Shown: positions 15,432 to 24,519 of the stretch, piece by piece
How the letters are laid out: each line of letters begins with the position of its first letter
Position numbering within the stretch: position 1 is the stretch's first letter
Source: Neobacillus paridis
GTDB taxonomy: Bacteria; Bacillota; Bacilli; Bacillales; Cytobacillaceae
Assembly (NCBI RefSeq): GCF_016765675.1
Contig: NZ_JAESWB010000005.1
Coordinates: 62,001-126,000 of the forward strand
Length of the DNA stretch: 64,000 nt
Reading direction: 5' to 3'
Made by a program: the position numbers and the translations under genes
The notes under the pieces: generated by a model
What the model was told of the DNA's origin: nothing
What the model saw: only the letters and a program-made list of their open reading frames with translations
The model's database searches: none

Positions 15432-16433
15432 ATGGACGTTAGACAATTTATCAAGCAGCATCGGGAAGACTGGAAACAGCTGGAACAGTTAGTGACCTCT
15501 TTAAATAAAGGCAAAAAGGTGATTAGCGGTGACAATATGACGAAATACTATCGGCTTTACCAAAAAGCTGCCCAGAATCTTTCATACAGTCAAACCTATT
15601 TTCAACACGAAGAAGTGACCCAATATTTAAATGGACTGGTTTCAAAAGCGCATAATTTGCTATATAAAGATCAGGTCTCAAGCTTCAAACAAATTCGTTA
15701 TTTTTTCAGTACGAAATTTATTGGCCTATTATTGGAGCAATGGAAATTTGTCGTCGCTGCGATGCTTTTATTTCTTATTGGCGCGCTCGGCAGCTTCCTT
15801 GCCGTCATGAATGATCCGCTCCATATTTATTCGATCCTGCCGGCAAATATCGCACAGGGAGTTGACCCGGAAAGACTCGGCAGCAATGCCGGCGCTGTTG
15901 ATTCTTCTCTGATGTCAGCAAGTATTATGACAAATAATATTCAGGTCGCAATGCTGGCTTTTGCCGGAGGAATTACATTTGGAATTTTGACGGTCTATTT
16001 ACTGGTGTATAACGGCATCATCATTGGAGCGCTGGCCGCTTTGTTCTGGCATCATGATAAGTCCTATGATTTTTGGGCCTATATCGTTCCCCATGGGATG
16101 ATTGAACTGACGGCCATCTTTATTGCAGGAGGTGCCGGTTTGTTAATGGGCTATAGGCTGTTTGTTCCGGGTCTGTATTCAAGAGGCTATCAATTAAAGC
16201 AGCAGGCCAAACGCTCGGTTCAGCTGCTGCTCGGGACCATTCCACTCTTCATTATTGCCGGGATTATTGAAGGCTTCATTACACCGGCGGACATTTCGCT
16301 TGAAGCAAAGTACATCGTCGCTTTGCTAACAGTCATAGGTTTAATTCTGTATATGATTATTGGAAAGCTCAAGTTCGCCAAAGCTACAACAAATTCTGAT
16401 TCATCATCTCAATATAGTGAGAAACGGCGGTGA
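15432..16433 (+). CDS. SpoIIM-like (DUF95) stage II sporulation protein M family membrane protein
   Basis: 333 residues. A soluble helical N-terminus of about 110 residues is followed by five or six membrane segments. The SpoIIM-family core is visible as NNIQVAMLAFAGGITFGILTVYLLVYNGIIIG and PHGMIELTAIFIAGGAGLLMGY. ATG 15432 follows GGGAAGGTG. It belongs to the MoxR-cluster type (SpoIIM + RDD + DUF58 + MoxR + DUF4129) rather than the spoIIM of sporulation, which is shorter. Its last 50 bases overlap the convergent DUF58 gene. No terminator is evident between the two, so antisense contact between the 3' ends is likely. Confidence 0.85.
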   Translation: MDVRQFIKQHREDWKQLEQLVTSLNKGKKVISGDNMTKYYRLYQKAAQNLSYSQTYFQHEEVTQYLNGLVSKAHNLLYKDQVSSFKQIRYFFSTKFIGLLLEQWKFVVAAMLLFLIGALGSFLAVMNDPLHIYSILPANIAQGVDPERLGSNAGAVDSSLMSASIMTNNIQVAMLAFAGGITFGILTVYLLVYNGIIIGALAALFWHHDKSYDFWAYIVPHGMIELTAIFIAGGAGLLMGYRLFVPGLYSRGYQLKQQAKRSVQLLLGTIPLFIIAGIIEGFITPADISLEAKYIVALLTVIGLILYMIIGKLKFAKATTNSDSSSQYSEKRR

Positions 16434-17742
16434 CTGCCAACTTTTCCTCCGGGGCCTCAATCATTTGCAGGCCCTGACGCTCCCATTTATTCTTTTCCCG
16501 TTTTTTAAACAACAGCTGCTGCTGGGCAATACTCTTTACCATCGCCGCTTGGATATCTGTTGGGGCAGCCTTTGAACGTTTCACCAGCGTCTGGTCCTCT
16601 ACCCCAATTAAGAAAAATAAATGGCGTGACCTAAGTCGTTTTAAATAAACAAGGGCAGATTCCTCATATAAAAATGTTCGGACATCGCTGAATAATAACA
16701 ACAGGCTGCGCTTCTTCTGAACCATTTCCAGGTATTGAAACACGGCAGCATAATTGGATTCGGCCGCATCCACCTGGACATGGTAAATTGCTTGCAAGAT
16801 TGTCTGCAAATGGGCCATCCCTTTGGCCGCCGGAACAAATACTTTGATTTCTTTCGAAAAGGCAATAACAGAAACGTAATCCCCTTTTTGCAGTGCTGCA
16901 GCAACAACTGTCATCGCTGCTTCTATTGCTTTTTCCAAGCGATTTCCCTTTTTTAGCTCGGCCCCCATCATCCGGCCGCAATCAATTAAAATGGTAATGA
17001 ACTTCCCGTGCTCAGGCTCATATTCATTCGTCATGACTTCCCTTAGCTTCGCTGTTTGCCGCCAGTTAATTTTGCGCGGGTCGTCGCCGACGACATAGCT
17101 GCGGATCTTGGCGAATTCACCAACGCCGCTTAGTTGTTTGCGAATCTTCAAGCCTTCATACAATAAAAATTTCTGGGCGTTTTCTAAATACTGCCTCGTC
17201 TCGGTTAAGTCAGGAATCACCTTGACCGTCTGTGGTAATTCCACTGTTGTTTGTTTCTCCCATAGTCCAAATAGGCTGCGATAACGGAAATACAGCTTAT
17301 TTACTTCATATTTTCCGCGGTCGGCAGCGGTGGTGTCATAGTCAATTTTCACCGACGAATCCTTGGCAATCGTTCCTCGGACAGGAAACGGGTGGACGAA
17401 GGACTGGGGCAGACTATCGATGAACCGGTAAGAAACAGTGTAAGCAGAGGGATTATCTACCTTAATCGTGACGACATAGCTTAACCCTCGTTCCATTTCC
17501 TCCGGCATTACCCTGTTAAACTTGAGCTGTGATTTTTTCGGTGAGAAAAATAAATCGGCCAGGCTTACGAGAAAAACAACAATATTAATCGTCAGCACAT
17601 ACCACCATGACACCCCTCCTATCGCCGCTATCGCCAGGGCGGCAGTAAGGATAACATAAACGAATAATAATCGTTTCGTCGGAAGGATCCCTTTATCTTG
17701 GAACAGGAACCGAGCCCACAAGCTCTTCAATGATTTGGTCAA
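16384..17742 (-). CDS. DUF58 domain protein (VWA-like)
   Basis: 452 residues. Two N-terminal membrane helices (LLFVYVILTAALAIAAIGG, WWYVLTINIVVFLVSLAD), a beta-rich middle, then the DUF58 core: YVVGDDPRKINWRQTAK and a VWA-like domain starting FITILIDCGRMMG. TTG 17742 is the start, eight bases after GGAGGG, and lies inside the MoxR gene (50-bp overlap), so MoxR and DUF58 are coupled. DUF58/MoxR pairs are thought to act as chaperone-like assembly systems for envelope or metal-dependent proteins. The 3' end overlaps the SpoIIM-like gene. Confidence 0.88.
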   Translation of the reverse strand: MTKSLKSLWARFLFQDKGILPTKRLLFVYVILTAALAIAAIGGVSWWYVLTINIVVFLVSLADLFFSPKKSQLKFNRVMPEEMERGLSYVVTIKVDNPSAYTVSYRFIDSLPQSFVHPFPVRGTIAKDSSVKIDYDTTAADRGKYEVNKLYFRYRSLFGLWEKQTTVELPQTVKVIPDLTETRQYLENAQKFLLYEGLKIRKQLSGVGEFAKIRSYVVGDDPRKINWRQTAKLREVMTNEYEPEHGKFITILIDCGRMMGAELKKGNRLEKAIEAAMTVVAAALQKGDYVSVIAFSKEIKVFVPAAKGMAHLQTILQAIYHVQVDAAESNYAAVFQYLEMVQKKRSLLLLFSDVRTFLYEESALVYLKRLRSRHLFFLIGVEDQTLVKRSKAAPTDIQAAMVKSIAQQQLLFKKREKNKWERQGLQMIEAPEEKLAVTAVSHYIEMMNQNLL

Positions 17743-18622
17743 CGGTTGCTCCCTCCAATTCTATATGCGGGGATAATTGGATCCGGTGCCGTAATGCCGG
17801 TTTGGCAACCATTTTAATATCATCCGGGGTCACATAATCTCTTCCAGCAAGATAGGCCCACGCCTGTGCGGCTTTTCCGATGGAAATCCCGGCCCTGGTA
17901 CTGGCGCCAAATCTAATTGCCTCCGTTTCCCGCGTTTTGCGGACGATTTTCATCGTATAGTCAAGGACATTTTCCCCGACAGTGACTTCATTCACTTCTT
18001 TAGCAATCTCGATAAAAGTGGGTAAATCCAATACCTCTTGAATCGAATGGACAACAAATTGATTTTCAATCACTTGTTTGAGTACCCGTTTTTCTTCCTC
18101 AAAAGTTGGGAAATCAATGTACAATTTAAATAGGAAGCGGTCCTGCTGTGCCTCTGGCAGTGGATAGGTCCCCTCAAATTCGATCGGGTTTTGCGTAGCC
18201 ACAACAAAAAACACTTCAGGAAGTGGGTACGTTTCCCCCTGAATCGTTACCTGCTTTTCTTCCATTGCCTCCAACAGCGCTGCCTGTGTTTTTGCCGGTG
18301 TACGGTTGATTTCATCAGCCAGTAATATATTGGTAAAAATTGGGCCCTTTAAAGTCTCAAAGCTCCCCTCTTTCATATTGTAAATCATGCTTCCGGTAAT
18401 ATCGCTTGGCAGCAGGTCCGGGGTGAATTGAATCCGGTTGAAACTGCCGCCAAGAAGTCCAGCGAGCGTCCGTACCATTTGTGTTTTGCCAGTGCCGGGA
18501 ACACCTTCAAGCAGAACGTGCCCCCCTGCCAGCACAGCTGATAAAAGCAGCCGCAAGTTCAAATTTTGTCCGAGAATTCTGTTTTCATACGATTCTAATA
18601 AGGATGTAAGCTCTTGTCTCAT
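17693..18622 (-). CDS. MoxR-family AAA+ ATPase
   Basis: 309 residues, cytosolic. Walker A is EGVPGTGKTQ (about residues 39-48), Walker B ILLADEINRTPAK, sensor 1 VVATQNPIEFEGTYPLPEAQQDRF, and sensor 2 in FGASTRAGISI. MoxR ATPases work with a VWA partner, here the DUF58 protein encoded just downstream. Its start overlaps the end of the DUF4350 gene by four bases, part of a run of tightly packed genes from 21332 down to 16384. Expected role is ATP-driven remodelling of an unknown client. Confidence 0.93.
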   Translation of the reverse strand: MRQELTSLLESYENRILGQNLNLRLLLSAVLAGGHVLLEGVPGTGKTQMVRTLAGLLGGSFNRIQFTPDLLPSDITGSMIYNMKEGSFETLKGPIFTNILLADEINRTPAKTQAALLEAMEEKQVTIQGETYPLPEVFFVVATQNPIEFEGTYPLPEAQQDRFLFKLYIDFPTFEEEKRVLKQVIENQFVVHSIQEVLDLPTFIEIAKEVNEVTVGENVLDYTMKIVRKTRETEAIRFGASTRAGISIGKAAQAWAYLAGRDYVTPDDIKMVAKPALRHRIQLSPHIELEGATVDQIIEELVGSVPVPR

Positions 18623-19752
18623 CCTTGTTCCACCTCTTTCCGCAATTGATCAAGGCGTCCTGACCAAAGTAAATATTCCTGTTTATTAAGCGTCCCTTTT
18701 TCAAGTATGGCTGTTAATCCCTGCAGGAATGACCGAATTTCTGCCGGTTTTATTCCATGCCATTTGCGTTCCAAACAGCTTGAAAGATCCTGCCATTCGC
18801 GACTATAGGGAATTTGCCAGCGTTCTTGCAGCAATAGTTTCAAATAATCGGCCTGAATCACGATGGAATCATGATACCGTTGGCCGCGAATGAGCCACGC
18901 AGCCATCGCCCGTAATCCTTCATCACTAAAACGAACAGAATCCTCCCGTGGCGTGAACACGGGTCCAAACCGTTTTCCTTGGTGCCATAGCCAGAGGATT
19001 AACAGCACAATTCCTTGAAACAGCAGCAACAAAAACCATTGTGGATAAACGGATAACGCTGATGAAGCGGTCACGTCTCCGTGTAGATACTCATCAAACA
19101 GAATCGATTTGGCACCGCTGGTATTCAGTAGACTGATGACAAGCGGCAAATTGTCATTGGTTAAAATATTTCCGTTCGTCATCCATTCAGGCGTGACGGC
19201 TACAATCAATTGTCCTTTGCCCAATGTTTGCCTTAAAGCGACCGTTCCTAAATCATCATGAAACAGTATGTCATCATCATGGTTTGCTTCAAGGCGAACA
19301 TAGGAATCGATTTTCGCCTTATAGACTTGGTTACTGGAATCGTAGACCTTAAAAACTTGGTCACCCTTATTGTCTTCGTCAGCAGCTGGTACCGTTTGAA
19401 CATCAAACATTCCCTTTGGATTATCTTGCAATAGCAGCACGGTGTTACCCGCTTTGATAAAATCGATATACTGCTTCATTTCTTCTGAATCAGGATTGTT
19501 CATCGGCTCGACGATCACAAGCAATTGCTTTTCAGAGGCCTTTGGTAAAAATTTAGGAGCGTGGTTCCAGCGATTTACGTTCATTTCTTTACTCAAGTAT
19601 GTATACAATCCCTTTACCCCGGTCGGAGAAGGAGAATTCGAGACATAGCTTGGATAGAATCGCGGCTGAGGTGAAAAGGCGTAATAACTAATCACACTAA
19701 AGGCAACCAGTAAAAAAGCCAGCCCTAGCCACCCTTTTCTAGCCTTTTTCAA
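18619..19752 (-). CDS. DUF4350-domain membrane protein
   Basis: 377 residues. N-terminal membrane anchor (GWLGLAFLLVAFSVISYYAF), an extracytoplasmic domain of about 220 residues starting PSYVSNSPSPTGVKGLYTYL and containing LLVIVEPMNNPDSEEM and GKGQLIVAVTPEWMTN, a second membrane helix (WFLLLLFQGIVLLILWLW), and a cytosolic helical tail. This is the DUF4350 pattern commonly found between MoxR and DUF4129 genes. It overlaps MoxR by four bases and the DUF4129 gene by 14. No catalytic residues can be named. Confidence 0.85.
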   Translation of the reverse strand: MKKARKGWLGLAFLLVAFSVISYYAFSPQPRFYPSYVSNSPSPTGVKGLYTYLSKEMNVNRWNHAPKFLPKASEKQLLVIVEPMNNPDSEEMKQYIDFIKAGNTVLLLQDNPKGMFDVQTVPAADEDNKGDQVFKVYDSSNQVYKAKIDSYVRLEANHDDDILFHDDLGTVALRQTLGKGQLIVAVTPEWMTNGNILTNDNLPLVISLLNTSGAKSILFDEYLHGDVTASSALSVYPQWFLLLLFQGIVLLILWLWHQGKRFGPVFTPREDSVRFSDEGLRAMAAWLIRGQRYHDSIVIQADYLKLLLQERWQIPYSREWQDLSSCLERKWHGIKPAEIRSFLQGLTAILEKGTLNKQEYLLWSGRLDQLRKEVEQG

Positions 19753-20392
19753 CGTTTACCCCTCCTCCAAGCTCCTCTTCTGTCAGTTCCTTCATGACAT
19801 CCTGATGGAACTGCCGGTATTCCTCACTGTTCACTTTCCGCTCACCATAGGTAACTTCATCAAAAAACCGGGCAAGCTTGAAAAACTGCTGTGCCTTTCT
19901 TTGCTCTACTTTTCTAAGTTCCTCATAGTACTCCCAGTTTGTTTTCCAAATTCTTGCCTCGAGCCAGCCCTTGTCATGGAAGAACAGCAGAAGCGCCAAG
20001 AACAAGTGACGCGTAGATTGTGTGAAGTTGCCCAAAGCTTCCAGTCTTTCGGCTTCCAGAATATGCTGCCTATAGGTCCAATTGATCTCTTGCTGCGATT
20101 GCAGCGGTTTTTGCTTTCGGAGCATACGATTCCGTTTATGGTTCCGAATTAGAAGAAAGGCAGACAAGGCTAAAAGAAGGAGAACTATGACCATAACGAT
20201 GATTAATACCGATCCGGCCGCACTGTCGGAAACCTGAACTGACGGAAATATACTTGCCAATTTCTCAAGAATCCACTGTTTTGCTTTTTCCCACCAGGTC
20301 TCAATGATTCCTTTTGATTCGTGATATACACGATACTCTTTTTGATTTAATATCTCTCTCAGCTCATCCCGTGCCTTATGGGTATCAAGCAT
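19739..20392 (-). CDS. DUF4129-domain membrane protein
   Basis: About 217 residues. An N-terminal helical region (ARDELREILNQKEYRVY) is followed by WWEKAKQWILEKLASIFPS, a single membrane helix (VLIIVMVIVLLLLALSAFLLI) and a cytosolic C-terminal DUF4129 domain with TRHLFLALLLFFHDKGW and FFDEVTYGERKVNSEEY. The start is set at ATG 20392 (the AAGGTGA box is five bases upstream); GTG 20401 and ATG 20398 are in frame. It is the second gene of the five-gene MoxR operon. Confidence 0.85.
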   Translation of the reverse strand: MLDTHKARDELREILNQKEYRVYHESKGIIETWWEKAKQWILEKLASIFPSVQVSDSAAGSVLIIVMVIVLLLLALSAFLLIRNHKRNRMLRKQKPLQSQQEINWTYRQHILEAERLEALGNFTQSTRHLFLALLLFFHDKGWLEARIWKTNWEYYEELRKVEQRKAQQFFKLARFFDEVTYGERKVNSEEYRQFHQDVMKELTEEELGGGVNVEKG

Positions 20393-20402
20393 GGTCATCA
20401 CC

Positions 20403-21332
20403 TTAGTTATTTAATATTGGCGGATTATTATATTCATCGATTAATTCCTTTAAGTCATCGCCATCATGACGTGTTTTTAAATCTAAATACATCACACCAT
20501 AACCGATTGAAAAAATCATCGTCGTAAACAATGTTACCAGATTTGAGATCATTGACAGCAGAACACTATTTCCCAAAGCCAGCCCAAGTGTTGCTTCAAC
20601 GGCAAAACTAATAATCGAAATGATCAAATAAAAAACAATGTAGAGTCCGATTAACACCCAGGTCCGTCCTTTGGTTAGCAACCAGCTTCTGCCAAACCCG
20701 GGAGACTGACGGTCAAGTACCACCGAACCAAAATAAAAACTCCAGCGCGTTAATAAATAAACAATCAACACGCCAAAACCAAAAAACAACACGATTGCCA
20801 GCAGCACACCGACGACCGGATTAGCGGCCATAGAGCCGAAGACACCGGTGAATGCCACAGCTAGAATCGGCACGAGAATGATCCCTAAAATAATGAGTCC
20901 ATACAAAATACTGCTGCCAAGCATCGGCCAAAAGCGCGAAAATGCTTGCTTTATGACTGCTTTGATGGTAAATTTTTCATTTTTACGAATATGATCAATG
21001 CCAAAAAGAATGGCTGCTTCTGCCACAGGTCCGAAAATCAAGGTAACCAGCCCAATTAAAATGAGACCCAAATCAGCGCCCAGACTGCTGGAATCAATCG
21101 TTCCTGATTCCGTAAAGCCCGTTAAAATTTGCTCATACCAGGTATTGCCGCTGCCGACTTCCCGAAAGAAGTTGATCCCTGAAGCTAATTGAATGATCGC
21201 ATCCACCAAATAAATCGGTCCATAAAATATGAGAAGAATGGTGAAAAAATCCTTAAACTTTTCTTTACTCAAACTAAAGGTGTGATCGAGTATTTCCCCA
21301 AATCCTTTTGGTTTTGTAAATTTAGAATCCAA
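20403..21332 (-). CDS. Multi-spanning membrane protein at the head of the MoxR operon
   Basis: 309 residues with about six membrane segments. The N-terminus FTKPKGFGEILDHTFSLSKEKFKDFF resembles the glycerophosphodiesterase membrane-domain / DUF7544-like proteins often encoded with RDD and DUF4129 proteins, and PGFGRSWLLTKGRTWVLIGLYIVFY is a typical late motif of such proteins. It ends ten bases before the next start. Its job is unknown; by position it is the membrane partner of the MoxR/DUF58 module. Confidence 0.75.
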   Translation of the reverse strand: MDSKFTKPKGFGEILDHTFSLSKEKFKDFFTILLIFYGPIYLVDAIIQLASGINFFREVGSGNTWYEQILTGFTESGTIDSSSLGADLGLILIGLVTLIFGPVAEAAILFGIDHIRKNEKFTIKAVIKQAFSRFWPMLGSSILYGLIILGIILVPILAVAFTGVFGSMAANPVVGVLLAIVLFFGFGVLIVYLLTRWSFYFGSVVLDRQSPGFGRSWLLTKGRTWVLIGLYIVFYLIISIISFAVEATLGLALGNSVLLSMISNLVTLFTTMIFSIGYGVMYLDLKTRHDGDDLKELIDEYNNPPILNN

Positions 21333-21508
21333 CGTTTCTCCCCCTAAAGAAAAAAATAGTCACAATTATCATTTTACCATTTTTAGATTACCGATTGTGG
21401 GAATTTTGGAAAAAACATAAAATTAACTACCTTAAATGATTTCGCATAAAAATTGAAAAGTTAGTCGAAGAATAGAATGAAAATGGGTACGGAGAGTGGA
21501 TCGAAAAA

Positions 21509-23035
21509 ATGATGAGAAAGCGAATCTTCAAATTACCAAAAAGCAGCCATACAGGATATACCATCGCAGCTGGTCAACCAATTAATAATCGCCAGCCAAA
21601 ACTGGTTTCCGTCATTACTCCGGTATTTAATGCGGAAAAATATTTAAGAAAAACAATTGATTCGGTAACGGTTCAATCACTCGGACTAGACAATATCGAA
21701 TATCTACTGATCGATGACGGTTCAAGCGATTCATCCCGAGATATTTTATTAGACTATTCCTCCAGATTTCCAAACATCATTGTTGTCTTTTTAGAAAAAA
21801 ACAGCGGCACACCTGGCAGACCTCGAAATATCGGAATGGAGCTAGCGATCGGAAAGTATATCACCTTTTTGGATGCCGATGATTGGCTGGAACCAAAAGG
21901 TCTTGAAGCTTTGGCAGCCATCCTGGAAGACACCGGTGATGACTATGTGGTTGGGAAGACAATCCAAGTGAAAGCGAATGGAAATACGATTATCGGGGAA
22001 CATGAATCCTGCAAAGAACGACGCAGTGTTTGTCCTTCCTCGATTCCTCATGTTTTTTATCATTTAGGTCCAAGAGCAAGAATGATGAGAGCTGACATCG
22101 TTAGGGACAATCAAATTCTGTTTCCGGAAATGAAATTTGCTGAGGACAAGCAATTTTTTATGGAAGTCTTGGCCCACAGTACCAAGATTTCAACGACGAC
22201 GAAACCGATCTATTTTTTGAATCGAAGCGATAATCAAGAAACCAGGCTGACAAATCAAACCAACATTATCCAAAAAGCAAATTGCAATTTAAAAGTCATT
22301 CATCATGTAATGAATAATAATTGGGAGAAAAATAAACAAAAAATGATGCTAAACCGGTTATATGAATTTGACTCGATTTCCCGGTTTTTCTCCACCCCCC
22401 ATTTTCAAAAAACGAAGCTGAAGCCTGTCTATTACTATAAGCTGAAACAGGTATTAAAAACCACAAAACAATTAGATTATGAGTTTTCTGAGGAATTTCT
22501 GCAGCCGCTGAATAAAACCGTTTATCAGCTTTTTCGTAACAAAAAATATCGCGATTTAGAAAACCTGATTGCTTGGAACCAGAAGGAAAAGGTAAAGGAG
22601 GTGACGATAAAAGACGGTCAGCCCTATATGATTTTTAACGATGATATCCATATTCGAGTACCGATGCATGCCATCTTTCTCGATGACGGTTTTTTCCAAG
22701 ATACATATCGGCTCACATTCTCGGTATTCGGGGATTATCTAGATTCATTGTCAGATGTTCTAATTCGTGATACTAAAAACGCCTTGAACGAAATTTCCTT
22801 CCCGGTGGTGGCAGATGGTAATGGAAATGTGACAGTTAAGATTAATTTGGTGCTATTAACCAGCCTTCCCCCCTCCACTTATTCGATTTTTTTAAGATAC
22901 CGGGATTATCTGAAAATTAATATTCGAAAACCTGCCAGTGATCGAGTACGGCACTTGATGAATCAGCATCAATTTACTTTTTTCCAAACTGTTTATGGGA
23001 ATATTGGTTTAAAAATTGAAAAGCAACAGGAGTAA
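21509..23035 (+). CDS. Family 2 glycosyltransferase
   Basis: 508 residues. The GT-A catalytic domain (residues 32 to about 240) has VSVITPVFNAEKYLRKTIDSV, IDDGSSDSSRD, GRPRNIGMELA and the metal-binding LDADDW. FAEDKQFFMEVLA carries the likely catalytic acidic residue. The C-terminal half (to 508) has no known fold by eye and is long for a simple GT2, similar to TagF/CDP-glycerol or polysaccharide-decorating enzymes. The start is ATG 21509 with GGAGAGTGG upstream. It is monocistronic; no other envelope glycan genes are adjacent, so the sugar and acceptor are unknown. Confidence 0.85.
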   Translation: MMRKRIFKLPKSSHTGYTIAAGQPINNRQPKLVSVITPVFNAEKYLRKTIDSVTVQSLGLDNIEYLLIDDGSSDSSRDILLDYSSRFPNIIVVFLEKNSGTPGRPRNIGMELAIGKYITFLDADDWLEPKGLEALAAILEDTGDDYVVGKTIQVKANGNTIIGEHESCKERRSVCPSSIPHVFYHLGPRARMMRADIVRDNQILFPEMKFAEDKQFFMEVLAHSTKISTTTKPIYFLNRSDNQETRLTNQTNIIQKANCNLKVIHHVMNNNWEKNKQKMMLNRLYEFDSISRFFSTPHFQKTKLKPVYYYKLKQVLKTTKQLDYEFSEEFLQPLNKTVYQLFRNKKYRDLENLIAWNQKEKVKEVTIKDGQPYMIFNDDIHIRVPMHAIFLDDGFFQDTYRLTFSVFGDYLDSLSDVLIRDTKNALNEISFPVVADGNGNVTVKINLVLLTSLPPSTYSIFLRYRDYLKINIRKPASDRVRHLMNQHQFTFFQTVYGNIGLKIEKQQE

Positions 23036-23100
23036 ATACACAAAACAGCCTCCCCCTACATATTTTAACGTATCGTGATATTTTGGGGGGGGGTTTCATA

Positions 23101-24519
23101 ATGGTTATCCATGTTGTCCAGCGCGGTGAAACATTATGGCAAATCGCCAATCGTTACCAGGTAATGTTCGGAAATATTATTGAAGTGAACGGTCTAACAA
23201 ATCCAAGTCAGTTGGCAGTGGGCCAGGCATTGGTGATCCCAACATTTGACGCCTTTCATATCGTTAAATCAGGAGAAGCTTTATGGTCCGTTGCCCAGCG
23301 ATATGGTACGACGGTTGAGGCGATTATTCGGGCCAATCAAATTACCAATCCGGCGCTAATTTATCCTGGGACTGTTTTACGAATTCCGGCAATTTCGCAT
23401 ACGATTGCTCAAGGAGAAACATTGTGGATGATTGCCCAGCATTATGGAACGACCATCAATGCGATCATCAAAGCCAACAAAATCCAGAATCCCAATCAGT
23501 TATATCCGGGCACAGTGCTGGTGATTCCACGGAGTAAGCCGGTGATTGAAAGCAACGCTTTTACCTACCATTCCGGCCAGCAGGCTCTTCAGATTGTTGG
23601 GGAAGTCGCGGAACACTTGACGTATATTGCCCCATTTGCTTATGTGATACAATCAGATGGCTCGCTTGTTTTATACATGGAAAATGATTCAGACGCCATT
23701 CAAGCCGGCCGAAGTAAAGGGGCCGCGCCAATGATGTCGATTACCAACTTTACAGCGACTAAAGCCGGGGAAAACATTGCCCATAGCGTGCTTTCTAGTG
23801 AACAGAACCGTGAAAAACTATTGGAAAATATTTTGACGATTATGCGGACAAAAGGTTATCGCGGTCTTAATATCGATTTTGAAAATGTTCTGCCGGCGGA
23901 CCGCGAATTGTACAATCAATTTCTGCAGCGGGTCGTAAACAGGCTTCATCAGGAAGGATTTTTTGTCTCGACCTCCTTAGCCCCAAAAATTAGTGGCGAG
24001 CAAAAAGGGTTATTGTACGAAGCCCATGATTATCCCGCTCACGGCAGGATTGCTGATTTCGTGGTCCTGATGACTTACGAATGGGGCTACCGCTTAGGAC
24101 CGCCGCGGGCGGTTTCACCGATCAATGAAATCCGTCGTGTTCTCGATTATGCCGTTTCCGTGATTCCCCGTGAAAAAATTCTGATGGGTTTCCAGTTGTA
24201 CGCCAGGGATTGGCTTGTTCCTCATGTACAAGGACAGGAGGCGGAAACCTATAGTCCACAAGAAGCGGTAAACCGGGCGCTAAAATATGGCGTCACAATC
24301 CAATATGATCCGGTCGCTGCAGCACCATATTTCCGATATACCGATGAACAGGGGCGCAGCCACGAGGTGTGGTTTGAAGATGCCCGAAGTGCCCAAGCCA
24401 AATTTGATCTAATTAAGGAATATAAATTGCGCGGTGTCAGCTACTGGGTTCTCGGTTATCCCTACCCGCAAAACTGGACGCTGCTGGAAGATAATTTTAC
24501 AATAAAGAAATTGACTTGA
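23101..24519 (+). CDS. LysM-GH18 spore cortex-lytic / germination enzyme (SleL/YaaH-like)
   Basis: 472 residues. Three LysM repeats at about 1-46, 49-95 and 98-143 (VVQRGETLWQIANRYQ; IVKSGEALWSVAQRYG; TIAQGETLWMIAQHYG) bind peptidoglycan. A GH18 barrel follows with catalytic RGLNIDFENV and the late strand GVSYWVLGYP. Relatives are N-acetylglucosaminidases acting on cortex fragments during germination. There is no signal peptide, as in SleL, which is placed in the coat from the mother cell. ATG 23101 is used; the sequence in RBS position is a run of nine G. Tandem hairpin repeats start at the stop codon. Confidence 0.9.
   Translation: MVIHVVQRGETLWQIANRYQVMFGNIIEVNGLTNPSQLAVGQALVIPTFDAFHIVKSGEALWSVAQRYGTTVEAIIRANQITNPALIYPGTVLRIPAISHTIAQGETLWMIAQHYGTTINAIIKANKIQNPNQLYPGTVLVIPRSKPVIESNAFTYHSGQQALQIVGEVAEHLTYIAPFAYVIQSDGSLVLYMENDSDAIQAGRSKGAAPMMSITNFTATKAGENIAHSVLSSEQNREKLLENILTIMRTKGYRGLNIDFENVLPADRELYNQFLQRVVNRLHQEGFFVSTSLAPKISGEQKGLLYEAHDYPAHGRIADFVVLMTYEWGYRLGPPRAVSPINEIRRVLDYAVSVIPREKILMGFQLYARDWLVPHVQGQEAETYSPQEAVNRALKYGVTIQYDPVAAAPYFRYTDEQGRSHEVWFEDARSAQAKFDLIKEYKLRGVSYWVLGYPYPQNWTLLEDNFTIKKLT

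Noticed and set aside
23030..23075. Sigma-K promoter (CATATTTTA with an upstream AC) before the SleL-like gene
   Set aside because: The -10 resembles CATA-N3-TA, but the -35 is only two bases long and occurs by chance; not enough to call.
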